In this document: piece after piece, positions 7,127 through 7,528 of the stretch
Layout of the letters: the number at the start of each line of letters is the position of its first letter
Numbering within the stretch: the stretch's first letter is position 1
Source: Acidimicrobiales bacterium
GTDB taxonomy: Bacteria; Actinomycetota; Acidimicrobiia; Acidimicrobiales; VFJN01
Length of the DNA: 7,528 bases
Direction: 5' to 3'
Assembly: GCA_016936035.1 (NCBI GenBank)
Contig: JAFGPU010000294.1
Span: 1-7,528, forward strand
The notes under the pieces: generated by a model
Told to the model about the DNA's origin: nothing
What the model saw: the letters and a program-made list of their open reading frames with translations, nothing else
Database searches by the model: none
Made by a program: the position numbers and the translations under genes

Positions 7127-7528
7127 TTGGTCTTCGACCGCAACCGCATCAAGCGTCCCGGCCGGGGTCGCTACCAGGTGAAGCTGCGCCCCAACGAGCG
7201 GGTGCTGATGGCCGACCTGGTCGGCCAGCTGCGCGAGCAGTTGCTCGCCTCGACCGACGACCCCTCGGTGCGGCGGCTGTTCCCGCCGGCCTACCCCGAC
7301 GATCCCGAGCGCGACGCGGGCTACCAGGTGCTGACCCGGGACGAGCTGCTGGAGCAGCGCCTGGCGGCGCTCGACACGGTCGAGCAGTCGCTCGACGGCA
7401 GCGACCTCGACGAGGCCGGGTTGACGGCGTGGATGACCACTCTCAACTCGCTGCGCCTGGTGCTCGGCACCCGCCTCGACGTCGACGAGGACCTGCCGCC
7501 GCTGGCCGGCGACGACCCGCTGGCCCCC
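7127..7528 (+). CDS. DUF2017 family protein, N-terminal part, cut by window edge
   Basis: The first 134 codons of a gene of unknown function that commonly follows clpS in actinobacteria (from memory). Visible are a basic start (MVFDRNRIKRPGRGRYQ, if TTG is read as Met), an early ERVLMADLVGQLREQLL helix (24-40), RRLFPPAYPDDPE (49-61), an LTRDELLEQRL helix and the family's WMTTLNSLRLVLGTRLDV (102-119). There is no signal peptide or membrane helix, so it is probably cytosolic. The TTG at 7127 was chosen because it lies 7 bases after the clpS stop, AGGA lies 11 bases upstream, and no ATG or GTG start is seen further upstream in frame close to clpS. It is probably co-transcribed with clpS. The remainder lies beyond 7528. 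Confidence 0.85.
   Translation, partial: MVFDRNRIKRPGRGRYQVKLRPNERVLMADLVGQLREQLLASTDDPSVRRLFPPAYPDDPERDAGYQVLTRDELLEQRLAALDTVEQSLDGSDLDEAGLTAWMTTLNSLRLVLGTRLDVDEDLPPLAGDDPLAP

Overview
The window comes from a GC-rich (roughly 70%) actinobacterium. The evidence is a clpS gene followed by a DUF2017 gene, heme-A and heme-O synthase genes of actinobacterial type, a CtaF-like subunit, and promoters whose -10 box sits only about 6-10 bases ahead of a GTG start, as in leaderless actinobacterial genes. The overall layout is compatible with Acidimicrobiia-like lineages, but that placement is inference from remembered gene order.

Minus strand, read from 5658 down to 1: ctaB (heme O synthase, GTG start), a possible 28-residue linker ORF, a full-length but ligand-less paralogue of cytochrome oxidase subunit I, ctaE (subunit III), a seven-helix membrane protein whose first half resembles actinobacterial subunit IV (CtaF), ctaC (subunit II with a fused C-terminal cytochrome c domain), and the first 107 codons of a canonical ctaD (subunit I), which runs off the left edge. 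The genes are packed with gaps from a 1-base overlap to 82 bases, so this is very likely one oxidase operon. Plus strand, read from 5775 to the right: ctaA (heme A synthase), clpS (adaptor of the Clp protease) and the start of a DUF2017 gene cut by the right edge. ctaB and ctaA diverge from a 116-base intergenic region.

Together the genes make and assemble a caa3-like terminal oxidase. CtaB and CtaA convert heme B to heme O and then heme A. CtaC accepts electrons through its own cytochrome c domain and CuA centre. The canonical CtaD holds the hemes and CuB. CtaE and the CtaF-like protein are accessory membrane subunits.

The most striking feature is the gene at 3024-4670. It keeps the fold, length and C-terminal signature of subunit I. 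It has lost every histidine ligand for heme a, heme a3 and CuB, several of them replaced by glutamine, and it has also lost the D- and K-channel residues. It lies in the same operon as an apparently normal ctaD. Other oddities are two EF-hand-like DxDGDG loops inside CtaC, missing signature residues in CtaE, and an extra three-helix half with a His/Glu-rich tail on the CtaF-like protein. No RNA genes, mobile elements or CRISPR arrays were seen.
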